Below are positions 1 through 9,195 of a DNA stretch of 64,000 bases, piece after piece (the stretch's first letter is position 1; each line of letters starts with the position of its first letter). Below the pieces are notes generated by a model that saw only the letters and a program-made list of their open reading frames with translations, was not told where the DNA came from and searched no databases. Made by a program: the position numbers and the translations under genes. Source of the DNA: Dethiobacter sp. (lineage in GTDB: Bacteria; Bacillota; Dethiobacteria; Dethiobacterales; Dethiobacteraceae); the NCBI GenBank assembly GCA_018333635.1, contig JAGXTL010000042.1, positions 32,445-96,444 of the forward strand. Direction: 5' to 3'.

Positions 1-827
1 GTGAGTCCCAGATTAGCATGGATGCTGCCCTGGTAAAACTCAAACTCAGGATGCTGTACCTTGTGAACGCCGGCACCGGTGCGGGGATGAGTCCAGTCCG
101 AGAAGTTCTCCGCATTAAAGTGTGCCAATGCGTCTTCCGGACGGAAACCTTGGCTCCAGGGGAAAACTACTTTATTTTGCGTGAACGGTCCTTCAAAATA
201 GTATTCGGCGTGGCATTGTGCACAGACAAGGGAGCGCATATCAAAGTCGGCTAGTGTTTTCCCCTGAGCCACAATGGCTTCCTCCAGCCAAGGACGGGTA
301 AGGCGCAAGGCAAAATCCGGGCTGTCCGGGTCGTGGCAGTCAATACAGGCAACAGGGTGTGCCGTTTTTTTGGCCGCCTCACTCCATGGCATGGTGTCAA
401 ACTCTACCTGACCATATTCTGCAACCAGCGCTGGGTAGTCGGCAGACTTACAGGCTAAACACACGCCGCCAAACTTGGGTCGTCCTGTAATCAGCGTGTC
501 TTCAATTGTATACATGTGACCGCGCGATTCGCGGAAGTCAAACCAAAAGCCGAAGCCATGGTACATGGTGCGCATAAAGGGATATGCGTCCAGCTTTTGA
601 TAGGGTACCGAACCGGCAAAGGCTGTCGCCTCCTCTTCCTTTGTGCGCAGATAGCTGGCTACCTGAGCGGGAAACTGAGTTTGCCAATATTCAACAGCCG
701 CTTGAGTAACGGGTGCTGCCGGCGGCGTGTCTACCGGTGTGGCTGCGGGCTGACAACCGGACGCCAGAACCAATAACAATAAAGCAAGTGGAAGGAATAA
801 CTTTTTTAAGCCAGTAATTCTATTCAA
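1..827 (-). CDS. nrfA: Ammonia-forming cytochrome c nitrite reductase NrfA (3' end outside window)
   Basis: NrfA reduces nitrite to ammonia with six electrons at a pentahaem centre on the outer face of the membrane. About 275 N-terminal residues are visible. They start at a TTG (825-827) behind a GGGGAGG Shine-Dalgarno. A lipobox (LASGC, Cys25) shows a lipid-anchored exported protein. The haem sites run in the NrfA order: CLACK (residues 123-127), the lysine-ligated active-site haem diagnostic of the family, then CIDCH (161-165) and CAQCH (202-206), followed by EYYF. SRGHMY near residue 101 fits the catalytic-arginine segment. The last two haems lie beyond base 1. No nrfH precedes it; the quinol-oxidising partner could follow outside the window. 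A two-component system lies directly upstream in the same direction. Confidence 0.93.
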   Translation of the reverse strand, partial: MNRITGLKKLFLPLALLLLVLASGCQPAATPVDTPPAAPVTQAAVEYWQTQFPAQVASYLRTKEEEATAFAGSVPYQKLDAYPFMRTMYHGFGFWFDFRESRGHMYTIEDTLITGRPKFGGVCLACKSADYPALVAEYGQVEFDTMPWSEAAKKTAHPVACIDCHDPDSPDFALRLTRPWLEEAIVAQGKTLADFDMRSLVCAQCHAEYYFEGPFTQNKVVFPWSQGFRPEDALAHFNAENFSDWTHPRTGAGVHKVQHPEFEFYQGSIHANLGL

Positions 828-974
828 TTTCTACAACCTCCCCTTTTTTAGAATACTTTTACAATTCTCTCGAGATTAAGTCAGCGGTGACGTAATAAGC
901 AGACTCTCCATTCATCCCCCCCTGCTTCGGATAACTCTTGTCTTATCAGCACTATGACACATATTTCACATGCT

Positions 975-1026
975 TGTCGACATTATACAGCAGGGAAATT
1001 AATATTCTCTTAACCTTACATTAACA
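975..1026 (-). promoter_or_regulatory. nrfA promoter with three 11-bp-phased direct repeats
   Basis: On the minus strand a TATAAT (982-987) lies about 155 bases before nrfA. On the plus strand TTAAT (999-1003), TTAAC (1010-1014) and TTAAC (1021-1025) repeat at exactly 11 bases. They sit where an activator would overlap the -35 region. OmpR/PhoB-family regulators typically bind direct repeats with this period; the PhoP box of Bacillus is of this form. The regulator encoded immediately upstream is the obvious candidate. A near-palindrome TGTCGACA (975-982) overlaps the -10 box. Binding is inference. Confidence 0.5.
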
Positions 1027-1051
1027 AATTGTTATAATTCGTCTAAAATAG

Positions 1052-1744
1052 TTACAATTTGTTCCCGGTAGTGAATTTATAACCGATGCCGCGGACAGTT
1101 AGCAAGTATTGAGGTTTTGCCGGATCTTTCTCGATTTTTTGTCGGAGGCGGTTGATAAAGACGTTTACCGCATTGCTATCCCCGATATAAGGCTCATCTT
1201 CCGTCAGTTTTAGCAGTTGTTCCCGCGTTAGAATCTGCCCTGCGTGCCGGATAAAGATGGCCAGCAATTTAAATTCTTTTGGCGTCAAATCCACCCGCTG
1301 GCCTCGCACGAAGAGCCGGTGGGCAGTAAAATTCAGCTCCACGTCTGCGATGCGGATGCTATCCCCTTGATGCTTGGTTTTTTGGCTTCTTTTCAGGACA
1401 GCTTTTGCTCTCAGCGCCAGCTCTTGCGGGCTGAAAGGTTTGGCAACGTAGTCGTCGGCTTCCAGGGTAAAACCTATGGTCTTATCTAGCAGTTCGTCTT
1501 TAGCCGAGAGGATAATCACAGGCGTGTCATATCTTTTGCGGATTGCTCTCAGGAAATCAAAACCGTCCATTTCCGGCATCATCACATCTAAAATTACCAG
1601 GTCCGGTTTTTCCGCGAAGAAGCAGGCCAGAGCTTCCTGGCCATTTTCTGCCTCTACCACTGCAAAGCCTTCCTTGAGCAGAATCTGCTGCAAGATGCGT
1701 CTGATTTTGCTTTCATCATCTACAACCAGTACCTTTTTAGACAC
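1052..1744 (-). CDS. OmpR-family response regulator, partner of the upstream kinase
   Basis: A 230-residue DNA-binding response regulator. The receiver domain spans residues 1-118 with the acidic pair DD at 9-10, phospho-acceptor Asp53 (LDVMMPEMDG) and the KPFSP lysine. A winged-helix effector covers 128-228 and ends in the typical VRGIGYKF. The start is a GTG (1742-1744) behind GGGAGGG. It follows its kinase by 34 bases on the minus strand and lies 225 bases before nrfA. It is closely similar in layout to the regulator at 30416-31126. Control of nrfA is inferred from position and from the phased repeats in the nrfA promoter. Confidence 0.93.
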   Translation of the reverse strand: MSKKVLVVDDESKIRRILQQILLKEGFAVVEAENGQEALACFFAEKPDLVILDVMMPEMDGFDFLRAIRKRYDTPVIILSAKDELLDKTIGFTLEADDYVAKPFSPQELALRAKAVLKRSQKTKHQGDSIRIADVELNFTAHRLFVRGQRVDLTPKEFKLLAIFIRHAGQILTREQLLKLTEDEPYIGDSNAVNVFINRLRQKIEKDPAKPQYLLTVRGIGYKFTTGNKL

Positions 1745-1778
1745 ATCTTTGCCCTCCCACAGGTAGTAGTTCAGACGG

Positions 1779-3428
1779 TCAGTCTATTGTTTTTGCTGAA
1801 GCTGTCGGCAAAGTAAACGAAAATGTGGCACCGCGCCCAGGTTCGCTCTCCAGCCAAATTTCTCCGCCCTGCATTTCGACCAGACCTTTTGAGAGATAGA
1901 GGCCTAGGCCGGAGCCGGGGGGACGATTGTTGGCCCGCTTCCCGCCTTGACGGAAGCGTTCAAAGATAAATGGCTGGTCTTCTTCGTTAATCCCGGGTCC
2001 GTTGTCGCAGACAGAAAAAATTACCCGGTCGGGTTTTTGCCCATCAGTTTGAATGCTGACGGAAATTTTGCCTCCCGGCGCAGTAAACTTCACTGCATTG
2101 CCAAGCAGGTTGACCATAACCTGTTTAACTCTTTCCGGATCACAATAGACAGCGGGTAGATCCTCTTCGAGTTTCAGCTCCAGTTCGAGACCCTTTTTTC
2201 TGACGAGCGGGCCAAAAGCTTTCATAATGCCTAAGATCAAAGCTTTGGGCTGTTGGTTTTTATTGTCCAGCCTGATACGGACTGAATCTAGCTTGGCTGT
2301 GTCAAGTAAATTATTGATCATGTTCAAAAGTTGCGTCGCGCTCTCGCGCAGATCATGCAGATTCTGCTGCCGCTCTTCTTGTGAAAAACCCGGTATTTCT
2401 AAAAGCTCCACAAAAGCAAGGATGCAAGTAAGCGGAGTCCGCAGTTCATGGCTTACCGCTGCCAGAAAATCACCCTGCAAGCGATTCAGTTTTTGCAGTT
2501 CTTCGTTCATCCAAAAGAGTTTCTGCTTTTCCTGTTCTAAGTTTAAAGTCTGTGCCTGCACCTTATTTTCGAGGTTTTCATAGAGCAGAAGCAGCTCGCT
2601 TGCCATGTTCTGGAATATTTCCTCCAATACCCTAATTTCTCCGTACCCTTTGTGCCGGCGGTCCTCTTCCTGCAGATAGAAGTTTCCTTTGCCCAACTTA
2701 ACTGCCAGGGAGCTTAACCCTTCAAGCGGTGCGGTCACCAACTTGCGCTGCAGAATATACAGGAGGAGCAAGGAGAGACACAGCAGAAGAAAGATGAAAA
2801 ATAACTGGGAATAAATATCTTTCCAGAGCTGAGCGTAGTATGCTGCTGCGGGAATAGTGACAGACAAGGCGCCTGCAAAATCGCCCAGAGCGAGTCCTTC
2901 CCGCGGGTAGCCGGAGATGTCTATCTCGCCTCGCGGAGAGCCATGGCAAGGCAGGCAAGAGCTGTCAGCATAAAGAGGGATCATATAGCGAAAGAACGGC
3001 TCTCCCTCTAATACGTCCTTTTTCCAGACAAAATCAGCTTCGGGGTTATCTTGCAACCAAAGAAGCTGAGCCGACTCGAACGTATCCGGCGCGTTGGCAG
3101 GGTTGCGCGGCTGAAGGCGGGTCTGTTTAAAAGTGTATGAAGTTTTGCTGTTAAAAATTTCGCCTACCCCACGACCGAAAGCAGCAGGATTTAGTCGTTT
3201 AAATTCGAAATTGCCGTGTGAGTCGAAATTTATTCTGTCCTGGTTTGCCGCCGCAAAAGAGCGGACAGCCACAAACTGCTGGGTAATCAACTGTGCCTTA
3301 GCCAGCATTTTTTGCTCGCCGGATTCCTGCTCTAGCCGGATATTCCAAGCCAGGTTTAGAGTCATTACTGCCGTGATGGCGAGCGTAATGTAGCCCATAT
3401 AAATATGAATCAGTTTTCTGCCCTTCAC
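1779..3428 (-). CDS. Membrane sensor histidine kinase with CxxCH (DUF3365/Tll0287-type) sensor domain
   Basis: A 549-residue kinase starting at GTG (3426-3428) after GGAGGA. Residues 9-28 form the first membrane helix. An extracytoplasmic domain (about 30-205) contains CLPCHG (Cys158, Cys161, His162), a c-type haem attachment motif. A second helix covers 208-228, followed by a HAMP-like linker, coiled coil, HisKA with the H box SHELRTP (His327) and an HATPase domain with NLLGNAVKF, DNGPGI and GSGLGLYL. The sensor resembles the DUF3365 (Tll0287-like haem) family. It likely senses redox state, NO or nitrite through covalent haem; the ligand is inferred. A full-length paralogue sits at 28747-30423. 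Confidence 0.9.
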   Translation of the reverse strand: MKGRKLIHIYMGYITLAITAVMTLNLAWNIRLEQESGEQKMLAKAQLITQQFVAVRSFAAANQDRINFDSHGNFEFKRLNPAAFGRGVGEIFNSKTSYTFKQTRLQPRNPANAPDTFESAQLLWLQDNPEADFVWKKDVLEGEPFFRYMIPLYADSSCLPCHGSPRGEIDISGYPREGLALGDFAGALSVTIPAAAYYAQLWKDIYSQLFFIFLLLCLSLLLLYILQRKLVTAPLEGLSSLAVKLGKGNFYLQEEDRRHKGYGEIRVLEEIFQNMASELLLLYENLENKVQAQTLNLEQEKQKLFWMNEELQKLNRLQGDFLAAVSHELRTPLTCILAFVELLEIPGFSQEERQQNLHDLRESATQLLNMINNLLDTAKLDSVRIRLDNKNQQPKALILGIMKAFGPLVRKKGLELELKLEEDLPAVYCDPERVKQVMVNLLGNAVKFTAPGGKISVSIQTDGQKPDRVIFSVCDNGPGINEEDQPFIFERFRQGGKRANNRPPGSGLGLYLSKGLVEMQGGEIWLESEPGRGATFSFTLPTASAKTID

Positions 3429-3475
3429 TCAGTCTTTCCTCCAGTTCGGCAAACTGTGAATCGGACTCTGTTTTG

Positions 3476-3482
3476 TTCGACA
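3476..3482 (-). promoter_or_regulatory. TGTCGAA (Spo0A-box-like) site before the kinase gene
   Basis: The minus strand reads TGTCGAA 47 bases before the kinase GTG. This equals the canonical Spo0A box. The paralogous kinase at 28747 has the same heptamer in the same orientation 42 bases before its start. No convincing sigma-A core is visible around it, so function is uncertain. Confidence 0.35.
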
Positions 3483-3548
3483 AATAACTTGGTTTTTCCT
3501 GCAGGAGCGGGAAAGTTGCCAATTTTTGCCGACAGTTTCGCGAAAGTC

Positions 3549-3592
3549 AATAATAAAAGCAGGTTTCTTTTTCAGAGGAAACAGAAACCTGC
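3549..3592 (-). terminator. Terminator after glnS
   Basis: A 9-bp perfect stem (GCAGGTTTC 3559-3567 with GAAACCTGC 3584-3592) is followed on the minus strand by TTTTATTATT. It ends the glnS transcript and separates it from the kinase operon. Confidence 0.75.
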
Positions 3593-3621
3593 CTGATGAA
3601 AGTATGAAGCAGATGCTTTTG

Positions 3622-5319
3622 CTATTTATTTATTTTGGCCCAGGTATCTTTCAGGCCCACTGTTCGGTTGAAGACCAGTTCACCTTTGCTTGCATCGTCC
3701 GGATCCAGATAGAAATAGCCCTTGCGTATAAACTGAAAATGGCTGCCGGCGGGAGCCTGCGCTACGGCTGGTTCCACAAAAACATTGGTGAGGGTAATAA
3801 GGGAATGGGGGTTAATGATGGCGGTGAAATCGTCGGCTTCTTCGTCTCCAGGATTTTCTTTGCTGAACAGTTTATCGTAGAGCCGTACTGTAGCTTTTAC
3901 GGCGTGCTGAACCTCAACCCAATGGATTACACCTTTTATTTTTTTGCCGCTCTCATCTTCACCGCTTTTTGTCTTGGGGTCATAAGTGCAATGTAACTCA
4001 GTAATTTTCCCCGCCGTATCTTTAATGACCTCTTCACAGCGGATCACATATGCTCCTTTAAGTCGCACTTCCTGGCCGGGGGCAAGGCGGTGAAACTTTT
4101 TCGGCGGCTCCTCCATAAAATCTTCCGCTTCAATATATATCTCTCGTCCGAAGGGAACGGGGCGTGTGCCTGCCGTTTTGTCGTCAGGCATGTTCTCCAG
4201 TGCTAATAATTCTGTCGTATCCCGGGGCCAGTTAGTAATCACCACTTTCAACGGTTCCAGCACAGCCATCATCCGGGGAACTGCCTTGCCTAGGTCTTCG
4301 CGGATACAATGCTCAAAGAGCGCTAAATCGACCGTACTATCTGCCCGGGCTACCCCAACACGTTCCTGAAAGTCGGCGATTGCGGCTGGAGTTACACCGC
4401 GTCTGCGCAGGCCGGCGATGGTGGGCATTCTTGGGTCATCCCAACCATGAACAAAGCCTTCTTCCACCAAGCGACGCAGTTTACGCTTGCTCAGTACCGT
4501 ATAAGTCATGTTCAAACGGGCAAATTCATTCTGTTGCGAACGGTATTTGCAGATTTCAGGCATCAGTTCAAGCGCATTTTCCACTACCCAATCGTATAAA
4601 GGGCGATGGTCACTGTATTCGATGGAGCAGAGAGAATGAGTAATCCCCTCAAGAACATCAGTAAACGGGTGGTCAAAATCATACATCGGGTAAATACACC
4701 ATGCGTCGCCTGTTCGATGGTGATGGGCATGGAGGATTCTGTATAGAACTGGATCGCGCATATTCAGGTTGCCTGAAGTCATGTCTATCTTTGCTCGCAT
4801 TACTCTGGCGCCATTTTGGAATTCACCGTTGCGCATCCGTTCAAAGAGAGTCAGATTTTCCGCCACCGTCCGGTTGCGATAAGGGCTTTCCTTGCCGGGC
4901 TCGGTAAGCGTTCCACGGTGTTCACGCATTTCTTCCGGAGTCAGATCGCAGACGAAAGCTCGACCCGCTTTAATTAATCGCTCTGCGAAAGTGTATTTAA
5001 TTTCGAAGGAAGATGAGGCAAAAAACAGCCGTTCTTCCCAGTCTACGCCGAGCCAGCGTATGTCTTCAATTATCGATTCCACAAAAAGCTGTTCTTCTTT
5101 GATTGGATTGGTATCATCAAAGCGCAGGTTGAATTTTCCCTTAAAGTCCAAGGCAATTTTATAGTTTAGCAACAGCGCTTTAGCATGTCCGATATGCAAG
5201 TAGCCATTAGGCTCAGGCGGGAAGCGGGTATGTATTTGGCCGCTGTTTTTCCCTTCTGCCAAGTCTTTGTTAATCAGTGTGTAAATAAAATTGGCGTTGC
5301 CTTCAGTTGCAGAGCTCAT
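3622..5319 (-). CDS. glnS: Glutaminyl-tRNA synthetase
   Basis: A 565-residue class I aminoacyl-tRNA synthetase that charges tRNA-Gln with glutamine directly. PPEPNGYLHIGHAKA near residue 35 contains the HIGH signature. VLSKRK is the KMSKS-equivalent loop, and two anticodon-binding beta-barrels follow. The length matches the usual ~550 residues. The chosen ATG (5317-5319) has AGGGGAGA upstream; the reading frame stays open to 5499 but that extension has no homology-like character. GlnRS is unevenly distributed in Bacillota, many of which use GatCAB instead. It is transcribed alone and divergent from the next gene. Confidence 0.95.
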   Translation of the reverse strand: MSSATEGNANFIYTLINKDLAEGKNSGQIHTRFPPEPNGYLHIGHAKALLLNYKIALDFKGKFNLRFDDTNPIKEEQLFVESIIEDIRWLGVDWEERLFFASSSFEIKYTFAERLIKAGRAFVCDLTPEEMREHRGTLTEPGKESPYRNRTVAENLTLFERMRNGEFQNGARVMRAKIDMTSGNLNMRDPVLYRILHAHHHRTGDAWCIYPMYDFDHPFTDVLEGITHSLCSIEYSDHRPLYDWVVENALELMPEICKYRSQQNEFARLNMTYTVLSKRKLRRLVEEGFVHGWDDPRMPTIAGLRRRGVTPAAIADFQERVGVARADSTVDLALFEHCIREDLGKAVPRMMAVLEPLKVVITNWPRDTTELLALENMPDDKTAGTRPVPFGREIYIEAEDFMEEPPKKFHRLAPGQEVRLKGAYVIRCEEVIKDTAGKITELHCTYDPKTKSGEDESGKKIKGVIHWVEVQHAVKATVRLYDKLFSKENPGDEEADDFTAIINPHSLITLTNVFVEPAVAQAPAGSHFQFIRKGYFYLDPDDASKGELVFNRTVGLKDTWAKINK

Positions 5320-5430
5320 CTGTAATCTCCCCTTTATGGTGACGCTCAAAAGAGCACCTGATCTACAATAAAGTATATTATCTCCTATTATAGCAGAAAT
5401 GCGACTTTGACAACAATTTCTAACATTTAA

Positions 5431-5445
5431 CCGATGTGGTATAAT
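5431..5445 (+). promoter_or_regulatory. Extended -10 promoter for the COG2509 flavoprotein
   Basis: TGgTATAAT (5437-5445) is a good extended -10 element about 32 bases before the ATG. No well-spaced -35 hexamer is visible, as is common for extended -10 promoters. A TATAAT for glnS lies on the opposite strand a few tens of bases away, so the two promoters are divergent and close. Confidence 0.5.
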
Positions 5446-5476
5446 ATCAGGAAGTAACTTAAAAAGGAAGAAGCAA

Positions 5477-7072
5477 ATGATTAGAGTATATGAGGTCAAG
5501 CTTGCCGCGGAAGAAGATTTAGGACGATTAAGAGAGAAAATTGCTAAAAAGTTGAATATCAGCCCTCTGCAAATTTTAGATTACAGAGTTTTTAAGGAAT
5601 CAATCGACGCCAGAAAGAAGAATGAAATATTTTTTGTGTATATTGTTGATGTACAAGTAAAGGACGAAGCTAAAGTTTTACGCAGAATCAGGGGTTTGCA
5701 GAGGACTCCTTATACCAGCTATCAGGAGGCAAAACATGGTGATAAAATTTTGCACCACCGGCCCATAGTCATTGGAACCGGGCCGGCCGGCTTGTTTGCG
5801 GGCCTCCTTTTAGCTCAAAAAGGCTATAAGCCCATCTTGTTGGAGAGAGGACAGGATGTAGATACTAGAACAAAGGATGTGGCGGAGTTTTGGCGCCACA
5901 GAAAGTTGAACACTGAATCAAACGTACAGTTTGGGGAGGGTGGGGCAGGCACCTTTTCTGACGGTAAACTCACTACCAGAATAAAGGACCTTCGCTCGCA
6001 AAAAGTGTTGGAGGAGTTTGTTGCTGCCGGAGCACCGCCGGAAATTCTCTATGCTTACAGGCCTCACATCGGTACAGATATTTTGAAATCTGTAGTTAAA
6101 AAGATGAGAGAGCAGATTATAGCACTTGGTGGGGAAGTGCTGTTTGGCAGTAAGGTAACAGATTTTTGCCTCAAAAACGGTCAAATCGTCGGCATTGAAA
6201 TTAACAGTGCAGAACAGCTAGCTTCAAATGTGGTGGTGCTGGCAGCGGGACATAGTGCGCGCGATACGTATGAAATGCTGGCTGCCAACGGAATTCAGCT
6301 AAAACAAAAGCCGTTCTCGCTTGGGGTTAGAGTCGAGCACCCCCAGGAGTTGATCAATAAAGTGCAGTATGGGCAAAAGGCTGAATGCGCACGCTTGGGA
6401 CCTGCTGATTATCGGCTGACTTATCAAAGTAAGCTTGGCAGGGCTGTTTATACTTTTTGCATGTGTCCCGGCGGCACGGTGATTGCCGCTGCCTCTGAGG
6501 AAGGCACTGTGGTGACTAACGGGATGAGTGAATTTGCAAGAGACCGGCAAAATGCGAATAGCGCCTTGCTTGTGCAAATCAACACGGCTGATTTTACTAG
6601 TGCCCATCCTTTGGCAGGAGTTGAATTTCAGCGAAAATGGGAGAGGGCTGCTTTTGAACTTGGTGGCGCAAATTATAGCGCTCCTGTCCAGCGGGTTGAA
6701 GATTTTCTCTCAGATAGGCCAACAGTTCGACTGGGCAAGGTACAACCATCTTATCTGCCGGCAGTAAAATGCGCGGAGTTAAAAAATTGTTTGCCGGAAT
6801 ATGTATTTGCAGCCATGAGAGAAGCTATCGTGGAACTTGATAAGAAATTGCATGGTTTTGCCTTGCCTGATGCGATCATGACCGGTGTTGAAACCAGAAG
6901 TTCCGCGCCCGTGCGCATAGAAAGAGACAGCGCCACCATGGAAAGTATAAATACTAAGGGTCTTTACCCTATTGGCGAAGGGGCGGGCTATGCCGGTGGG
7001 ATTATTTCGGCAAGCGTTGATGGAATCAAGGCTGCAGAGAAGATTATCAGTAGTTATAGACCTAGCCTGTAA
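5477..7072 (+). CDS. FAD-dependent dehydrogenase-like protein (COG2509)
   Basis: A 531-residue flavoprotein. An N-terminal 85-residue domain precedes a Rossmann motif GTGPAGLFAGLLLA (about residues 98-111) and LLERG, which bind FAD. FGEGGAGTFSDGKL follows and a C-terminal GEGAGYAGGI segment closes the FAD site. This arrangement is that of the COG2509 family of uncharacterised FAD-dependent dehydrogenases, widespread in Clostridia. The substrate is not known. The start ATG has AAGGAAGAAG upstream. It is monocistronic; a repeat-rich gap separates it from the next gene. Confidence 0.85.
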   Translation: MIRVYEVKLAAEEDLGRLREKIAKKLNISPLQILDYRVFKESIDARKKNEIFFVYIVDVQVKDEAKVLRRIRGLQRTPYTSYQEAKHGDKILHHRPIVIGTGPAGLFAGLLLAQKGYKPILLERGQDVDTRTKDVAEFWRHRKLNTESNVQFGEGGAGTFSDGKLTTRIKDLRSQKVLEEFVAAGAPPEILYAYRPHIGTDILKSVVKKMREQIIALGGEVLFGSKVTDFCLKNGQIVGIEINSAEQLASNVVVLAAGHSARDTYEMLAANGIQLKQKPFSLGVRVEHPQELINKVQYGQKAECARLGPADYRLTYQSKLGRAVYTFCMCPGGTVIAAASEEGTVVTNGMSEFARDRQNANSALLVQINTADFTSAHPLAGVEFQRKWERAAFELGGANYSAPVQRVEDFLSDRPTVRLGKVQPSYLPAVKCAELKNCLPEYVFAAMREAIVELDKKLHGFALPDAIMTGVETRSSAPVRIERDSATMESINTKGLYPIGEGAGYAGGIISASVDGIKAAEKIISSYRPSL

Positions 7073-7098
7073 TTTCTTGAGCAATGGCCTTGCCTTTT

Positions 7099-7240
7099 TA
7101 GCCCTCATTCTGCCCTCATTCTGCCCTCACCCTAACCCTCTCCCAGAGGGAGAGGGGACTTTTAGAGGATGGGGAATTTTTGGAGGGAGAGGGGACTTTT
7201 AGAGGATGGGGAATTTTTGGAGGGAGAGGGGAATTTGAGG
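7099..7240 (+). repeat. GGGAGAGGG palindrome locus with 37-bp tandem repeats
   Basis: The block starts with an 11-bp unit (GCCCTCATTCT) repeated twice, then CCCTCACCCTAACC, then the palindrome CCCTCTCCCagaGGGAGAGGG (7136-7157). It continues with a 37-bp unit repeated head to tail (7151-7187 and 7188-7224) plus a partial third copy. The same palindrome recurs near 10.8, 15.1, 52.1 and 63.86 kb, always between genes. It looks like a REP-type dispersed element with local tandem growth. Confidence 0.8.
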
Positions 7241-7311
7241 CGATGGTGATATTCTCGGAGGCAAGAACCACCCCGGTGCTGCGCACCACCCCTCCAAAGG
7301 AGGGGAATTTA

Positions 7312-9195
7312 ATGACAAAATTTTTGCCTGTTAATCAAGAGGATATGCAGGCAAGAGGATGGCAAGAGTTGGATTTTGTGCTGGTTTCGGGGGATGCCTA
7401 TGTTGACCATCCGTCTTTTGGTGTGGCAGTCATTGGCAGGGTTCTCGAGAACAGAGGCTACAAAGTGGGGATTATTGCTCAACCATCTTGGCAAAGCAGT
7501 GCAGACTTCAAAATCCTCGGCAAGCCAAGGCTGGCCTTTTTAGTTACAGCCGGCAATATTGATTCCCTCGTTAATCATTATACCGCAGCGAAAAAAAAGA
7601 GAAACGTTGATCTTTATTCACCAGGCGGCAATAGCGGCCGACGGCCGGACCGGGCGGTTACGGTCTATTCACAAAAGATTAGAGAGGCTTATGGTGACAT
7701 TCCCATCATTTTGGGAGGGATAGAAGCAAGCCTGAGACGGTTTGCCCATTATGATTATTGGTCAAATAAACTGAAGCCGTCGGTACTATTAGATGCAAAC
7801 GCCGACTTGATTGTCTATGGGATGGGCGAGGGTCAAATCATTGAAATAGCAGAAGCACTGGAAAGCGGCATTCCTGTTGGCGAAATAACATTTATTAAAG
7901 GCACAGTTTTTAAAACAAAGGATAGAAAAAGGCTTTATAACCCTGTATTCTTGCCCCGCTTCGAAGAACTTCACGATTCCAAGCAAAAGTATGCGGAGAG
8001 CTTCATGTTGCAATACAACAATATGGATGCCATTACGGGTAAGCTATTGGTTGAGCCTTACAAAAATTATTTCGTCGTCCAAAATCCGCCGCCAGAGCCC
8101 ATGAGTTCATCGGCATTAGACAGCATCTATGCTCTGCCTTATCTGAGAGCTTATCATCCAAGTTATGAGCATCTGGGCGGTGTTCCGGCGCTGCAGGAAG
8201 TAAAATTTAGCCTTATTAGCAATAGAGGTTGCTATGGAGGCTGCAGTTTCTGTGCTCTTACTTTTCATCAGGGAAGGGTGGTGCAAGCGAGAAGTCACCG
8301 TTCCATCTTGTCTGAGGCAGAAAAAATTGTCTGGGATGCAGATTTTAAGGGATACATCCATGATGTGGGAGGCCCCACGGCTAATTTTCGGCATCGAGCC
8401 TGTGCCAAGCAGGAAAAGCATGGTGTTTGCTTAGATAGGCAATGCTTATTCCCAAGCCCTTGCAAACAGTTAAAGATTGATCATCAGGATTACTTAACAC
8501 TTTTAAGGAAGTTAAGGGAACTACCCAATGTTAAAAAGGTCTTTATCCGCTCCGGTCTGCGTTATGATTATCTGCTTAGCGATAAAGACGATGTGTTCTT
8601 CCGGGAGCTTTGTGAGCATCACATCAGCGGACAGCTTAAAGTTGCGCCGGAGCATATTTCCGGCAGCGTACTAAGTAAAATGGGCAAACCAGGCAGAGAT
8701 GTCTATGAAAGATTTGTTAAAAAATTTCATAAATTTAATGAAGCATTGGGGAAAAAGCAATTTCTTGTACCCTATCTCATGTCCAGCCATCCGGGAGCAA
8801 CGCTGCGTGATGCCATTGAGCTTGCCGAATATCTGCGGGATATTCGCTATATGCCTGAGCAAGTCCAAGACTTTTATCCAACGCCCGGCACTTTATCCAC
8901 GTGTATGTATTATACGGAGCTGGACCCTAGGACGATGGAAAAGATATTTGTGCCGAAAACTGCTCATGAAAAGGCAATGCAGCGGGCTTTAATTCAGTAC
9001 CGTAAACCACAAAACTACAATTTGGTAGCTGAAGCGCTGGGGAAAGCCGGCAGGACAGATTTAATCGGGTATGGAAAAAAGTGTTTGCTAAAACCCCGAA
9101 GAAAACCGGAGCCGACTAAGGTTAACTATCAGGGAGCAAATGCGAAAAGGAAAAAAGGCAGTGATAAACAAAAAGCCGGCAGCCGGAAATTTTAG
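7312..9195 (+). CDS. YgiQ family (UPF0313) radical SAM protein
   Basis: A 627-residue radical SAM protein. An N-terminal B12-binding-like or UPF0313 region (residues 1-290) precedes the 4Fe-4S motif [11 protein letters not shown] (CxxxCxxC). Downstream are [14 protein letters not shown] and [10 protein letters not shown], typical of YgiQ proteins. The function of the family is not established. The ATG at 7312 is preceded by AAAGGAGGGG, which decides the start; the open frame runs further upstream through the repeat block. The C-terminal 40 residues are lysine/arginine rich. Its stop overlaps the convergent FetB stop by four bases. Confidence 0.9.
   Translation: MTKFLPVNQEDMQARGWQELDFVLVSGDAYVDHPSFGVAVIGRVLENRGYKVGIIAQPSWQSSADFKILGKPRLAFLVTAGNIDSLVNHYTAAKKKRNVDLYSPGGNSGRRPDRAVTVYSQKIREAYGDIPIILGGIEASLRRFAHYDYWSNKLKPSVLLDANADLIVYGMGEGQIIEIAEALESGIPVGEITFIKGTVFKTKDRKRLYNPVFLPRFEELHDSKQKYAESFMLQYNNMDAITGKLLVEPYKNYFVVQNPPPEPMSSSALDSIYALPYLRAYHPSYEHLGGVPALQEVKFSLISNRGCYGGCSFCALTFHQGRVVQARSHRSILSEAEKIVWDADFKGYIHDVGGPTANFRHRACAKQEKHGVCLDRQCLFPSPCKQLKIDHQDYLTLLRKLRELPNVKKVFIRSGLRYDYLLSDKDDVFFRELCEHHISGQLKVAPEHISGSVLSKMGKPGRDVYERFVKKFHKFNEALGKKQFLVPYLMSSHPGATLRDAIELAEYLRDIRYMPEQVQDFYPTPGTLSTCMYYTELDPRTMEKIFVPKTAHEKAMQRALIQYRKPQNYNLVAEALGKAGRTDLIGYGKKCLLKPRRKPEPTKVNYQGANAKRKKGSDKQKAGSRKF

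Noticed and set aside
859..915. 18-codon leader peptide in the nrfA leader (minus strand)
   Set aside because: A G-run touches the ATG with no spacing, the codons show no telling composition and no attenuator hairpin follows.
5320..5499. N-terminal extension of glnS
   Set aside because: The frame is open, but the start at 5319 has a good ribosome site and gives the family length; the extension overlaps the divergent promoters and the next gene.
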